A stretch of DNA of 64,000 nt from Sediminicoccus rosea (GCF_033547095.1 NZ_CP137852.1:985501-1049500); one strand, 5' to 3'. Positions 36,923 through 45,888 are shown, counted from the stretch's first letter. The notes: generated by a model not told the origin, from the letters alone. Translations and numbers: made by a program.

Positions 36923-37996
36923 ATGAAGCTGCTGGCCGCCCTGTTCCTCGCGCTGCTCTCGCTCGCCGGATGCTCGCCCGTGGTGGTTCCCGCCGGGCCG
37001 CCCGTGCGGGAGGCGGGCATTGAGCCCTTCGTGGCGCCGCCGCTGCCCTGGATGCCGGTGCCCGCCTGGGCCTTCGCGCCCTCGCCCCCGCCGCCCGAGC
37101 CCACGGGCCCGCGGCCGGAATCCATGCTCGTCATGCCCGATGGCGCGCGGCTGCCGCTGCGCGTCTGGCGACCGCCGGGAGGGGATGGCGCTGCGCCCCG
37201 GTTCCTCGTGCTGGCCATCCATGGCCTGGCCGATCATGGCGGCAACATGCTGATGGAGGGCGGGCCCATGCTCGCGGCCGGCGGCGCCGTGGTCTACGCC
37301 TATGACCAGCGCGGCTTCGGCTGGACCAGCCCGCGCGGCTACTGGGCCGGCGCCGAGACCATGGTGAACGACGCCAACACCGCGCTGGACCTCCTTCGCG
37401 CGCGGCATCCTGGCGTGCCGGTCTTCCTGCTGGGCGAGAGCATGGGGGGCGCCGTGGTGCTCGCCATGCGGCGCACCGATGTGGCGGGAATCATCCTCTC
37501 CTCCCCCGCGCTCTGGGGGCGGGCCTATATGCCGAGCGTCCTGCGCGGGCTGCTCTGGACGGCGGGGCATGTGCTGGGGCCGGTCGCCCTGCCGCCAAGC
37601 GCCCCCAACATCTCGGCCACCGACAACCGGGAGGCGCTGCTGCGCTTCGGGCGGGACCCGCTGACGCTGCGCGATGTGCGCTTCGACATGGTGAAGGGCC
37701 TGGTGGACCTGATGGACCAGGCCATCGCCGCCCTGCCCACCTGCTGCCGCACGGTGCCGACGCTGGTGATGGTGGGCGGCAATGACCAGGTGGTGCCGAC
37801 GCCCATCGCCCGCCGCGCGCTGCGCGACGCGCAGGTGCCGCGCGTGGCGCTCTATCGCGAGGGCTGGCACCTGCTGCTGCGCGACGGCGTGCGCGCGGAG
37901 GTGGCGCGCGACATCCTGGCCTTCATGAACGCGCCCGACCGGCCGACGCCGCGCGAGGCGGATGGGGCGGCGTGGATCGCGCGGACGCCGCCATGA
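36923..37996 (+). CDS. Alpha/beta hydrolase lipoprotein (lysophospholipase/monoacylglycerol lipase-like)
   Basis: Exported, lipid-anchored hydrolase of 357 residues. The start MKLLAALFLALLSLAGCS has a lipobox (LAGC), followed by a Pro-rich linker up to residue 70. The Hydrolase_4 fold then shows VLAIHGLADHGGN near 95, the nucleophile elbow LGESMGG near 172, a likely Asp in VGGNDQVV near 290 and a His in EGWHLLLRD near 318. These match monoacylglycerol lipase-type enzymes. Divergent from the zinc-finger/polA operon; converges on the SDR gene across a palindrome-rich gap. Substrate unproven. Confidence 0.87.
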   Translation: MKLLAALFLALLSLAGCSPVVVPAGPPVREAGIEPFVAPPLPWMPVPAWAFAPSPPPPEPTGPRPESMLVMPDGARLPLRVWRPPGGDGAAPRFLVLAIHGLADHGGNMLMEGGPMLAAGGAVVYAYDQRGFGWTSPRGYWAGAETMVNDANTALDLLRARHPGVPVFLLGESMGGAVVLAMRRTDVAGIILSSPALWGRAYMPSVLRGLLWTAGHVLGPVALPPSAPNISATDNREALLRFGRDPLTLRDVRFDMVKGLVDLMDQAIAALPTCCRTVPTLVMVGGNDQVVPTPIARRALRDAQVPRVALYREGWHLLLRDGVRAEVARDILAFMNAPDRPTPREADGAAWIARTPP

Positions 37997-38000
37997 AGGG

Positions 38001-38130
38001 GGCCTCCGGCGGCTGGGGCCTCAGGCCCCAGACCCCGTTCATTGGAGCGATTGACCCCTCGCCCCGCGCACGGTCCCGACGCGATGGGGCGCCGACCCAA
38101 GGCAAGGGGTCTGGGGCCGCCGGAGGCCTT
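38001..38130. terminator. Nested inverted repeats between convergent genes
   Basis: Left part: GGCCTCCGGCGG then the hairpin CTGGGGCC-TCA-GGCCCCAG (38013-38031) and ACCCC. Right part (38104-38130): AAGGGGTCTGGGGCCGCCGGAGGCCTT, which is the reverse complement of the left part minus its hairpin loop. The pair can form one long imperfect stem over the 141-nt gap between the lipase and the SDR gene. Likely a bidirectional terminator. The 70 nt between the arms show no gene. Confidence 0.55.
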
Positions 38131-38137
38131 TCCTGCC

Positions 38138-38872
38138 TCAGGTCTCCGCCCCGCCATTCACCGCCAGCATCTGCCCGTTGATGAAGGCCCCCTCATCCGA
38201 GGCCAGCAGCCGCACCATCGCCGCCACTTCCGCGGGCTGACCGAGGCGGCCGACCGGCACGCGCACCACCATCTCCTGCCGGTGCGCGTCGGGCGCGACA
38301 TCCTCGTCATCCGAGGCGATGGGGCCGGGCGAGATGGCGTTCACGGTGACGCCCTTCGGGCCGAATTCCTTGGCGAGCGACTTGGTGAGGCCCCAGACGC
38401 CATGCTTGGCGACGGAGACCGGCGCGCGCCCGGCATAGCCATGGATCGCGTTCATGCCGGCGAAGTTCACGATGCGGCCCCAGCCGCCCTCCAGCATGCC
38501 CGGCAGGCAGGCCTGGGAGAGCCAGAGCGCGGCGTCGAGGTCCACCGCCATCACGCGGCGATAATCCTGCTCGGTGAGGTCGAGGAATTTGTTGGTGGGG
38601 CGGAGTGCCGCGTTGTTCACCAGCACATCCACGCGGCCGAAGCGGGAGATGGCGGCCTCGGCCAGGCGGCGGCAGGTGGCGCGCTCGCCCACATCGCCCA
38701 TGGCGACCAGCGCCTCCACGCCCAGGGCGCGGGCCTCGTTCGCCACGCGCTCGCAGGCCGCCTGGTCGGAGGAGCCGTTGATGACGACGTTCATCCCCTG
38801 CTTTGCGAGCGCGAGGGCGACGGCGCGACCGATGTTGCGGCCTGCGCCGGTGATGAGGGCGGTTCGGGTCAT
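38138..38872 (-). CDS. SDR family oxidoreductase lacking the canonical catalytic Tyr
   Basis: Short-chain dehydrogenase/reductase, 244 residues, cytoplasmic. Cofactor motif TGAGRNIGRAVA at residue 8, NNAA near 88, the Lys in VSVAKHG near 155 and PGPIASDD near 185. The normal Ser and Tyr of the catalytic tetrad are not there: where YxxxK is expected the sequence is VSVAK (Val for Tyr), and the Ser position reads NFAGMN. A Tyr occurs seven positions earlier in HGYAGRAP. The protein may use that Tyr, have another activity or be non-catalytic. Its start overlaps the hrpB stop by 4 nt (ATGA), so it is coupled to hrpB. Confidence 0.85.
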   Translation of the reverse strand: MTRTALITGAGRNIGRAVALALAKQGMNVVINGSSDQAACERVANEARALGVEALVAMGDVGERATCRRLAEAAISRFGRVDVLVNNAALRPTNKFLDLTEQDYRRVMAVDLDAALWLSQACLPGMLEGGWGRIVNFAGMNAIHGYAGRAPVSVAKHGVWGLTKSLAKEFGPKGVTVNAISPGPIASDDEDVAPDAHRQEMVVRVPVGRLGQPAEVAAMVRLLASDEGAFINGQMLAVNGGAET

Positions 38873-41313
38873 GGGCGTCTTCCTTCGGGTGGGGCTGTCG
38901 CGAGGGCCGGGTTTTCCGGCCAGTCATGCTTGGGGTAGCGGCCGCGCATATCCTTGCGCGCATCCGCCCAGCCGCCCTGCCAGAAGCCGGCGAGGTCGGC
39001 CGTGATGGCAATCGGGCGGCCGGCGGGGGAGAGCAGCGCGACCTGCAGGGGGATGCGCCCGCCGGCCAGCGGCGGCATGGCGCCCATGCCGTAGAGGTGC
39101 TGGGCGCGCGCCTCCAGCGTCGGGATCTCGGCGGTGTAGTCCACGGCGGCGCTGCGGCCCTGGGGGAGGGGGATGCGCGGCGGCAGCGCGGCGTCGAGCG
39201 CGCGGCGGAGATCATGCGGCAGCAGCATGGCGTGAAGGTCGAGCGACTTGAGCTCGGCCAGCTTCGTCATCCCGTTGCAATAGGGGGCAAGCCAGTCCTT
39301 GGCGGTGGCGGTGAGGGCGGCGTCGCTCACATCCGGCCAGGGCGCGCCTTCAAGGGCGTGCATGCGGGCGATGCGGGCGCGAAGCTGCTTCGCCGATTCA
39401 CTCCAGTCGAGGTCGCGGAAATCGCGTCCAGCGGCGGCTTCGGCCAGCGCCTCGGCCATGGCGGCGGGATCCGCGCCGGCGAGCGGCGATTCTTCCAGGA
39501 TGAGCGGGCCGAACATCAGGCGGCGGCGGGCGAGCACGGCGCCGGCGCGGGCGTCGAAGCTCGCACCTTCGACGGTCACGAAGCGTTCGGGGAAGCGGGC
39601 TTCCAGCACGGCGCGGCTGATGGGGGCGGCCATGCGGATGCGCGCCTCGGTGCCCTTGAGCTCGAGATCGGCGACGGCGAGCAGGCTCTGCTTGGCGAGC
39701 GGGTCGGCGCTGGAGAGGCGCGCGCCCTGGCCGGAGGCGAGGCGGAAGGCGCCATCCATCGTGCCGCGCTTGAGCGCGATGCGGTCGGGGAAGCCGGCGG
39801 CCAGCAGCGCGCCCGCATCGCCCTCGGGCGGGGTGTTGCCATGCACGCCCAGGCGCCGGCGATGCATGGCGGCGGAACGGCGGATGGCACGGATGGCGAT
39901 GCCGTCGCTCTCGGCATGGGCATGGCCGTGCAGCACATCGAGGCGCAGCGTGATGTCGGCGGGGGGCTCGCGGCCACGGAGCGGGTCGCGTTCCTCCAGC
40001 AGCGCCGCGAGATCGGCGGCGAGGGCCGCTTCGCCCTCATTCTCCACGGCGCACATCATGCGGGCGAGGCGCGGATGCGTGCCCATGCGCGCCATTCGTT
40101 GGCCGGTGGTCGTGATGCGGCCCTGCGCGTCCATGGCATCCAGGTTGCGCAGCAGGGCGCGCGCGGCGGCGACCTGGCCGGCGGGCGGCGGGTCGAGGAA
40201 GGGGAGGGCGAGCGGGTCCGCGCCCCAGGCGGCGCAGTCGAGCACGAGGGAGGAGAGCTCGGCCTCCAGCATTTCGGGCCGGTCCTGGAGGGGCATGCCG
40301 CGCTGCACCGCCTCGCTCCAGAGGCGGATGGCGACACCGGGCTCGGTGCGGCCGGCGCGGCCGGCGCGCTGCTCGGCGGCGGCGCGGCTGATGCGGAGCG
40401 TGACCAGGCGCGTGAGGCCCGTCGCGCCATCCAGGCGCGGCGCGCGGCGGAAGCCGCCATCCACCACGATCCGCACGCCGGGGACGGTGAGGGAGGTCTC
40501 GGCGATGCTCGTCGCCAGCACGACGCGGCGGCGTTCGCCCTGGGTCAGCGCGCGGTCCTGCTCGGCGGGGGAGAGTTCGCCATGCAGCGGCAGGACATCG
40601 GCGTTCAGGCCGCTGAGGCGCTCGGCGGTGCGGCGGATCTCGCCCCAGCCGGGGAGGAAGGCCAGCACATCGCCCGGCTCGCGCGCCATGACGCCGCGGA
40701 TGGCGGTGGCCATGGCTTCCGGCAGGTCACGCGGGTCGGTGATGTCGCGCTTCACATGCTCGACGCGGACCGGGTGCGCGCGGCCGGCGCTTTCGATCAG
40801 CGGCGCGTTGAGCAGGCGCGTGAAGGCGCCGCCATCCAGCGTCGCGGACATCGCCAGCAGGCGCAGTTCGGGGCGCAGCCCGGCCTGGAGATCGAGGCAG
40901 AGGGCGAGGCCGAGATCGGTGTCGAGATGGCGTTCATGCGCCTCGTCGAAGATGACGGCGGCGACCCCTTCCAGGCCCGGGTCGGATTGCAGGCGGCGGA
41001 CCAGCAGGCCCTCGGTGATCACCTCGATGCGGGTGGCCGCGGAGACGGCGCGATCGAGGCGCGTGGAGAGGCCGACCACGCCGCCCGGCTGCTCGCCGAG
41101 CAGCGAGGCCATGCGGCGCGCGGCGGCGCGGGCGGCGACGCGGCGGGGTTCGAGGACGAGGAGTTTCTGGCCGCGCGCCCAGTCCTCGTCGCGCAGCGCC
41201 AGCGGCACGAGCGTGGTCTTGCCCGCTCCGGGTGGGGCGACCAGCACGGCGTTGCTGCCCTCGCGCAGCGCGTCGCGCAGCGCGGGCAGCGCCTCCTCGA
41301 CCGGGAGCGTCAT
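38869..41313 (-). CDS. hrpB: ATP-dependent helicase HrpB
   Basis: DEAH-box superfamily 2 RNA helicase of about 814 residues. Motif I is VAPPGAGKTTLVPLAL, motif II DEAH in IFDEAHERHLD, motif III AMSATLDG, motif VI QRAGRAGRTEPG. The helicase core runs to about residue 420 and is followed by the HA2 and HrpB_C domains, as in Escherichia coli HrpB, whose role is still unclear. The ATG at 41313 (MTLPVEEALPAL) matches the usual N-terminus; a GTG at 41334 would add seven residues. SDR follows with a 4-nt overlap. Confidence 0.93.
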   Translation of the reverse strand: MTLPVEEALPALRDALREGSNAVLVAPPGAGKTTLVPLALRDEDWARGQKLLVLEPRRVAARAAARRMASLLGEQPGGVVGLSTRLDRAVSAATRIEVITEGLLVRRLQSDPGLEGVAAVIFDEAHERHLDTDLGLALCLDLQAGLRPELRLLAMSATLDGGAFTRLLNAPLIESAGRAHPVRVEHVKRDITDPRDLPEAMATAIRGVMAREPGDVLAFLPGWGEIRRTAERLSGLNADVLPLHGELSPAEQDRALTQGERRRVVLATSIAETSLTVPGVRIVVDGGFRRAPRLDGATGLTRLVTLRISRAAAEQRAGRAGRTEPGVAIRLWSEAVQRGMPLQDRPEMLEAELSSLVLDCAAWGADPLALPFLDPPPAGQVAAARALLRNLDAMDAQGRITTTGQRMARMGTHPRLARMMCAVENEGEAALAADLAALLEERDPLRGREPPADITLRLDVLHGHAHAESDGIAIRAIRRSAAMHRRRLGVHGNTPPEGDAGALLAAGFPDRIALKRGTMDGAFRLASGQGARLSSADPLAKQSLLAVADLELKGTEARIRMAAPISRAVLEARFPERFVTVEGASFDARAGAVLARRRLMFGPLILEESPLAGADPAAMAEALAEAAAGRDFRDLDWSESAKQLRARIARMHALEGAPWPDVSDAALTATAKDWLAPYCNGMTKLAELKSLDLHAMLLPHDLRRALDAALPPRIPLPQGRSAAVDYTAEIPTLEARAQHLYGMGAMPPLAGGRIPLQVALLSPAGRPIAITADLAGFWQGGWADARKDMRGRYPKHDWPENPALATAPPEGRRP

Positions 41314-41411
41314 GGCCGCTGGATCCGTGCTCACCAGAGCGGGCGACGCGAAGAGGAGCGCGCCTTTCGAGGATGCGAAGGCGAAGAGCCGAGCCGAAAA
41401 GCTTCAGCTTT

Positions 41412-41460
41412 TCGAAGCCAAGCCGGCGGAGCCGGCGCCCAGCGCTTGAGGGCGGGAAAA
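41412..41460. repeat. Intergenic repeat element, copy 2
   Basis: TCGAAGCCAAGC, a GC palindrome (GCCGGCGGAGCCGGC), then CGCCC-AGCGCTTGA-GGGCG and GGAAAA. It matches copy 1 (32641-32685) in order and in most bases, with the CGCCC/GGGCG stem kept while the loop varies. Here it is preceded by another hairpin, GAAAAGCT-TC-AGCTTTTC (41396-41413). It abuts the 3' end of the quinone reductase-like gene, as copy 1 abuts MFS. The 130-nt gap 41335-41464 holds no gene. Confidence 0.5.
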
Positions 41461-41464
41461 ATCT

Positions 41465-42469
41465 TCATTCCCAGCCTTCGGCGACCGCCTTGCCGATCAT
41501 CGTGCCGCTTTCCACCAGCTGGTGCCCGGTGGCGAGGTTGGCCGCGTTGATGCGGCCCAGATGGCGCGTCATCGTGTGGCGCAGCTTGCCCTGCTCGATC
41601 AGCGTCGCGACCTCGTTCAGCAGCAGGTGCTGCTTCGCCATGTCGGGCGTCTGGTAGATGGCGCGGGCGAACATCCCCTCCCAATGGAAGCTCGCGGCCT
41701 TCGATTTCAGGCGGCCGATCTCGATGGTGCTGAGGTCGTCAATGGCGCAGAGCGCGCCTTGCGGGGCGATGATCTCGCAGAGCGCGCGCCAGTGCTTCGC
41801 GGTCTGCGTGGTGGAGAAGATCCAGGGGAAGGCATGGCCCAGCGCCCGGGCCTGGACGACGAGGTCCTGGCTGTGGTCCAGCACCTCATGCGCGCCCATC
41901 CTGTGGCACCAGTCGCGCGTCTCGGGGCGGGAGGCGGTGGTGACGACGGTGAGGCCGGTGAGCTGGCGGGCGAGCTGCACCGCCATGGAACCGACGCCGC
42001 CCGCGCCGCCGATGATGAGCACCGCGCCCGTCGCGTCGCGCGCGATCTTCAGCCGGTCGAACAGGGCCTCGTAGGCGGTGATGGTGGTCAGCGGCAGGGC
42101 GGCGGCTTCGGCGATGGAGAGGCTCTTCGGCTTGCGGCCGACGATGCGCTCATCCACCAGATGGAGCTGCGCGTTGCTGCCGGGGCGGTTCACGGCGCCG
42201 GCGTAGTAGACCTCGTCGCCCTCCTGGAAGAGCTGCGCCTTGTCGCCGCGGGCGCGCACCACGCCGACCGCGTCGAAGCCCAGGATGCGGGGCTCGCCCG
42301 CCGGGTCGGCCCCGGCGCGGAGCTTGGCGTCCACCGGATTCACCGAGACGGCGCGCACCTCGACCAGCAGGTCATGGCCGCGCGGGGCGGCGGGGTCGGC
42401 CAGGATGAGGTCGAGCAGCGCGTCCTCATGCGTGGCGGGGTGGCAATGGGTGTAGGCGACGGCCTTCAT
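41465..42469 (-). CDS. Zinc-binding alcohol dehydrogenase family protein/quinone reductase-like
   Basis: Medium-chain dehydrogenase of 334 residues, ZADH/quinone oxidoreductase branch. The N-terminal GroES-like part has VSVNPVDAKLRAG and LGFDAVGVV. The NADPH-binding motif is IIGGAGGVGSMAVQLARQL near residue 150. None of the catalytic zinc ligands of true alcohol dehydrogenases is visible in the first domain, so it is likely a zinc-free NADPH-dependent reductase of quinones or enones despite the family name. A single gene, divergent from the metallo-beta-lactamase-fold gene. Confidence 0.87.
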   Translation of the reverse strand: MKAVAYTHCHPATHEDALLDLILADPAAPRGHDLLVEVRAVSVNPVDAKLRAGADPAGEPRILGFDAVGVVRARGDKAQLFQEGDEVYYAGAVNRPGSNAQLHLVDERIVGRKPKSLSIAEAAALPLTTITAYEALFDRLKIARDATGAVLIIGGAGGVGSMAVQLARQLTGLTVVTTASRPETRDWCHRMGAHEVLDHSQDLVVQARALGHAFPWIFSTTQTAKHWRALCEIIAPQGALCAIDDLSTIEIGRLKSKAASFHWEGMFARAIYQTPDMAKQHLLLNEVATLIEQGKLRHTMTRHLGRINAANLATGHQLVESGTMIGKAVAEGWE

Positions 42470-42576
42470 GGCTTGCGTTCCTCGGGGCGGATTTCGTCAT
42501 GGATTCATACGCCAAGGGCTGACAGGGCGCGAGCCAGCCCCTAATTCTGCATTCCCCGTCATCAAGGAGCCATGTG

Positions 42577-43578
42577 ATGCAGGATCTCGCCTTCGCGCGC
42601 CGCGCTGCCGTCCTGGGTGGTGCCGCCGCCGCCGCTTTCGCCGCCATGCCACCTGCCGCCGCCGCCGCCGCCGTGCCGCCGCAGCAGGGCGCCAACCCGC
42701 CGCGCTTCCAGCGCCTGAAGGTGGGCGATGTGGAGGTGACCACGCTGCTGGATGGCGCGATGCAGGGCACGAACGAGAACATCCAGCGCTTCTTCCCCGA
42801 CAGCCGGCCGGAGGAGATCGTGCCGCTGCGCGCGCGCGCCTTCGCGATCGAGCCCGGGCTGCACCAGCCGGTCGGCGCCTATCTGCTGAACACGGGCCGC
42901 AACCTCGCCATGATTGATTGCGGCGGGCATTCCAGCTTCATCCCCACCACGGGACAGACGCTCGCCGCGCTGCGGGCCAGCGGCTACACGCCCGAGCAGG
43001 TGGACACGGTGGTGCTGACGCACATCCACCCCGAGCATGCGCTGGGGCTGAGCTATGACGGCGTGACGCGCAACTTCCCCAATGCCGAGATCGTCGTCAC
43101 GCAGATCGACCACCAGTTCTGGACCGACCCCGCGATGGAAAGCCGCGTGCCGCAGGGGCAGCGCTTCATCGAGGCGGCGCGCCGCGCCATCCGCCCCTAT
43201 CAGGGCCGCATCCGCACCACCGAGATGCGCGCGGGGCTCGAGGTCATCCCCGGCGTCTTCATGGAGCCCGCCCCGGGCCACACGCCCGGCCATGTGAGCT
43301 ACCGCGTGACGAGCCAGAACCAGTCCATCTTCATCTGGGGCGACATCGCGCACCAGATGGTGATCCAGCTCGCGCGTCCGCGCTGGCGCGTCGGCGTGGA
43401 TGTGGACAGCGCCATGGGCGTGGAGAGCCGCGTCCGCACGCTGGACATGCTGGCCACCGAGGGGGTGCTGATGGGCGGCGTGCATGTGCCCTGGCCCGGC
43501 TTCGGCCGCATCATCCGTGATCCTTCCGCCGGGGGCGAGGGCTACCTGTATGTGCCGCGCCCGGCGCAGTTCACGTAA
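42577..43578 (+). CDS. Exported MBL-fold metallohydrolase with HxHxEH motif
   Basis: Metallo-beta-lactamase-fold protein of 333 residues with a signal peptide (ARRAAVLGGAAAAAFAAM). The ATG at 42577 follows AAGGAG at 42564-42569. The expected HxHxDH reads THIHPEHALGL, so the metal-binding Asp is Glu. Other ligands are in place: APGHTPGH near 233, WGDIAH near 253 and a late His in GGVHVPWPGFG. Resembles AHL-lactonase-like or related periplasmic hydrolases. The Glu change may alter the metal site or the reaction. No neighbours in the same transcript before the membrane protein at 43653. Confidence 0.85.
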   Translation: MQDLAFARRAAVLGGAAAAAFAAMPPAAAAAAVPPQQGANPPRFQRLKVGDVEVTTLLDGAMQGTNENIQRFFPDSRPEEIVPLRARAFAIEPGLHQPVGAYLLNTGRNLAMIDCGGHSSFIPTTGQTLAALRASGYTPEQVDTVVLTHIHPEHALGLSYDGVTRNFPNAEIVVTQIDHQFWTDPAMESRVPQGQRFIEAARRAIRPYQGRIRTTEMRAGLEVIPGVFMEPAPGHTPGHVSYRVTSQNQSIFIWGDIAHQMVIQLARPRWRVGVDVDSAMGVESRVRTLDMLATEGVLMGGVHVPWPGFGRIIRDPSAGGEGYLYVPRPAQFT

Positions 43579-43652
43579 CGGCGGATCATTTCGCTGTTGG
43601 CTCGCGCGGGGGAATGTGCGGTGATGACCGCACCCTTCCCCCGGAGCCCCCC

Positions 43653-44090
43653 ATGAAGCCCGCCACCCTCGCCTTCGGCTTTCTCTGCGCCTTTCTCGGC
43701 GTGTTGTTCTTCCACCAGGCGACGATCGGCTTCTACCACGGCATGGGCTGGAGCCCGAACCCGCCCTTCCGCCAGACGCCCATTCCGCCCTTCGGCGTGC
43801 CGCAGATCTGGAATGCCTGCTTCTGGGGCGGCATGTGGGGCATCCTCTTCGCCCTGCTGGAGCCGAAGCGCCCGGCCGCCATGCCGGTCTGGCTCTTCGC
43901 CGTGATCTTCTGCCTCGCGCTGCCGCTGGTGGTGGGGGCCTGGATCCTCGTGCCGCTGATCAAGGGCACGCCGATGTTCGCCAATGGCAACACCACCGCC
44001 ATGCTGCGCAGCCTCGGCATCTACGGCGTCTGGGGCCTCGGCCTCGCGCTGTTCTGGCGCGGGCTGCCGGCGCTGTTCCGCAAGGGCTGA
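43653..44090 (+). CDS. Membrane protein, hypothetical
   Basis: A 145-residue protein with four predicted membrane spans: ATLAFGFLCAFLGVLFF near the start, IWNACFWGGMWGILFALL, VWLFAVIFCLALPLVVGAWIL and LGIYGVWGLGLALFW. A ProTrp/Phe-rich loop (WSPNPPFRQTPIPPFGVPQ) lies after the first. CGGAG precedes the ATG. Family not recognised. Its stop abuts the end of the convergent 2-hydroxyacid dehydrogenase with no gap. Confidence 0.75.
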   Translation: MKPATLAFGFLCAFLGVLFFHQATIGFYHGMGWSPNPPFRQTPIPPFGVPQIWNACFWGGMWGILFALLEPKRPAAMPVWLFAVIFCLALPLVVGAWILVPLIKGTPMFANGNTTAMLRSLGIYGVWGLGLALFWRGLPALFRKG

Positions 44091-45032
44091 TCAGGGGACG
44101 GGCGTCAGCACCGGTCGGCCCGCGAAATGCGCCTGGAGATTGGCGACGACGAGGCTCGCCGTCGCCAGGATCGACTCGGGCGAGCGGCCGGCGATGTGCG
44201 GCGTGATGATGAGGTTGGACAGCGCGCGCATGGCGTCTGGCACCTCCGGCTCGCCATCCACCACGTCGATCGCGGCGCCGGCGATGCGGCTTTCGCTGAG
44301 CGCGGCGATGAGCGCCGCCTGGTCCACCACGCTGCCGCGGCCGATATTCACCAGGTAGCCCGCCGGCCCCAGCGCATCGAGCACCGCCCGGTCCACCAGA
44401 TGCCGCGTGCCCGCCCCGCCCGGTGCGGCGATGAGCAGCACATCGGCCCATGCCGCCAGGGCGTGCGCCGATTCCATCCAGGCATGCGCGCAGCCCGCGC
44501 GTGGGCGGCGGTTGTGATAGGCGATCTCCATCCCGAAGCCGCCCTGCGCACGGGCCGCGATCATCGCACCGATCTCGCCCATGCCGAGGATGCCGAGGCG
44601 CCGCCCGCTCACCATCGGGCGCGGCCAGCGCACGCCCATCCATTCGCCGCGCTTCACCGCCGCATCGAGGCGCGGGATGTCGCGCAGCAGCGCGAGGGTG
44701 AGGGCCATGGCGTGATCCGCCACGGAGGGCGCGTTGGTGCCCGGCCCATGCGTCACCACGATGCCGCGCGCCCGCGCCGCCGCGACGTCGATGTTCTCAT
44801 GCCCGACCGCGATGGCGCAGATGATCTCGAGCTGGGGCAGCGCGTCCATCTCCGCCGCGGTGAAGCCGGTGGCGCCATTGGTCAGCACGCAGCGCAGCCC
44901 GGGCATCTCGGCGATGGCCTGCGCCCGCGCCTCTGCCCCCAGCGCCACGCGCGGCGCGAAGCCGCCCTCGGCGATGCGCGCCAGCCGGTCGGCGTCGAGC
45001 GGGTTGAGGACGAGGAGCGGGATCGGGGCCAT
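44091..45032 (-). CDS. D-isomer-specific 2-hydroxyacid dehydrogenase
   Basis: NAD(P)-dependent dehydrogenase or 2-oxoacid reductase, 313 residues. Cofactor motif LGILGMGEIGAMIAARA near residue 148. The catalytic Arg is in VNIGRGSVVD near 228, Glu in DVVDGEPEVPD near 258 and His in ITPHIAGRSPES near 277, so all three key residues are present. The hydroxypyruvate/glyoxylate reductase branch is likely, but the substrate (lactate, glycerate, glyoxylate) is not certain. A lone minus-strand gene between plus-strand neighbours. Confidence 0.9.
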   Translation of the reverse strand: MAPIPLLVLNPLDADRLARIAEGGFAPRVALGAEARAQAIAEMPGLRCVLTNGATGFTAAEMDALPQLEIICAIAVGHENIDVAAARARGIVVTHGPGTNAPSVADHAMALTLALLRDIPRLDAAVKRGEWMGVRWPRPMVSGRRLGILGMGEIGAMIAARAQGGFGMEIAYHNRRPRAGCAHAWMESAHALAAWADVLLIAAPGGAGTRHLVDRAVLDALGPAGYLVNIGRGSVVDQAALIAALSESRIAGAAIDVVDGEPEVPDAMRALSNLIITPHIAGRSPESILATASLVVANLQAHFAGRPVLTPVP

Positions 45033-45145
45033 GCCCCCTTTCTCCGGCGCGCGGGCTGGCCTGTCGAGGGCCTCCCCGGCGGCTTGCGCTGGATCATTGC
45101 CGCCGCGACGCGCCCACGCCTAGGCTGGCCCATGGAAGGACACGC

Positions 45146-45886
45146 ATGCGCATCGCCCTGCTCGCGGATATCCACGGCAATCTCGAGGCGCTGGAAGCCT
45201 GCCTCGCGCATGCGCAGGCGCAGGGCGCCGCCCGCCTGATCTTCCTGGGCGACCTCGTCGGCTACGGCGCGGATCCGGAAGCGGTGACGGCGCGGGTGCG
45301 GGGCCTGATGGAAGCGGGCGCCATCACCCTGCGCGGGAATCACGACGAGGCGGCGCTGCGCGGGCCCGAGGGCTTCAGCCCCCTGGCGGCCGAGGCGATG
45401 CGCTGGACGCAGGGGCGGCTCGATGCCGCGACGCGGCAGTTCCTCGCGGGCCTGCCGCTCACGCATGAGGAGGGGGATTGCCTCTACACCCATGCCGACG
45501 GCTCCAACCCGGCCGATTGGCGCTACGTCACCGATGCGCGGGAGGCGCGGCGCAGCCTGGAGGCGACGACGGCGCGGCTCACCTTCTGCGGCCACACCCA
45601 TGTGCCCGCGCTGTTCGGCCTCACCGCCACCGAGAAGCTGCTGCACCACCGCCCGATGGATGACCTGATGCTCCCCCTCCTCCAGCCGCGCCGCTGGCTC
45701 GGCGTCATCGGCGCGGTGGGCCAGCCGCGCGATGGCAACGCGGCCGCCTGCTACGGCCTGTTCGACACGGCGCGTGCCGAATGCGGCTGGATGCGCGTGC
45801 CCTACGACATCGAGGCCGCGGCGCGGAAGATCCGCGCCGCCGGCCTGCCCGAGGCGCTGGCCGCGCGCCTCTTCGCGGGGCGTTGA
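45146..45886 (+). CDS. Metallophosphoesterase (calcineurin-like)
   Basis: Cytoplasmic phosphoesterase of 246 residues. The dimetal motifs are ALLADIHGNLEALEA at the start, FLGDLVGYGADP near 33, LRGNHDEAAL near 62 and FCGHTHVPALF near 152, as in YfcE-like and PP-type enzymes. Substrate may be a phosphoprotein, nucleotide or phosphodiester. The next gene, a protein kinase fused to a stress domain, begins 2 nt after its stop. The two are surely cotranscribed, hinting at an opposed kinase-phosphatase pair (inference). Confidence 0.88.
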   Translation: MRIALLADIHGNLEALEACLAHAQAQGAARLIFLGDLVGYGADPEAVTARVRGLMEAGAITLRGNHDEAALRGPEGFSPLAAEAMRWTQGRLDAATRQFLAGLPLTHEEGDCLYTHADGSNPADWRYVTDAREARRSLEATTARLTFCGHTHVPALFGLTATEKLLHHRPMDDLMLPLLQPRRWLGVIGAVGQPRDGNAAACYGLFDTARAECGWMRVPYDIEAAARKIRAAGLPEALAARLFAGR

Positions 45887-45888
45887 GC

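Noticed and set aside
41465-42469. True zinc alcohol dehydrogenase
   Set aside because: The Cys/His ligands for catalytic and structural zinc are not visible in the GroES-like domain, so the zinc-free quinone-reductase branch fits better.
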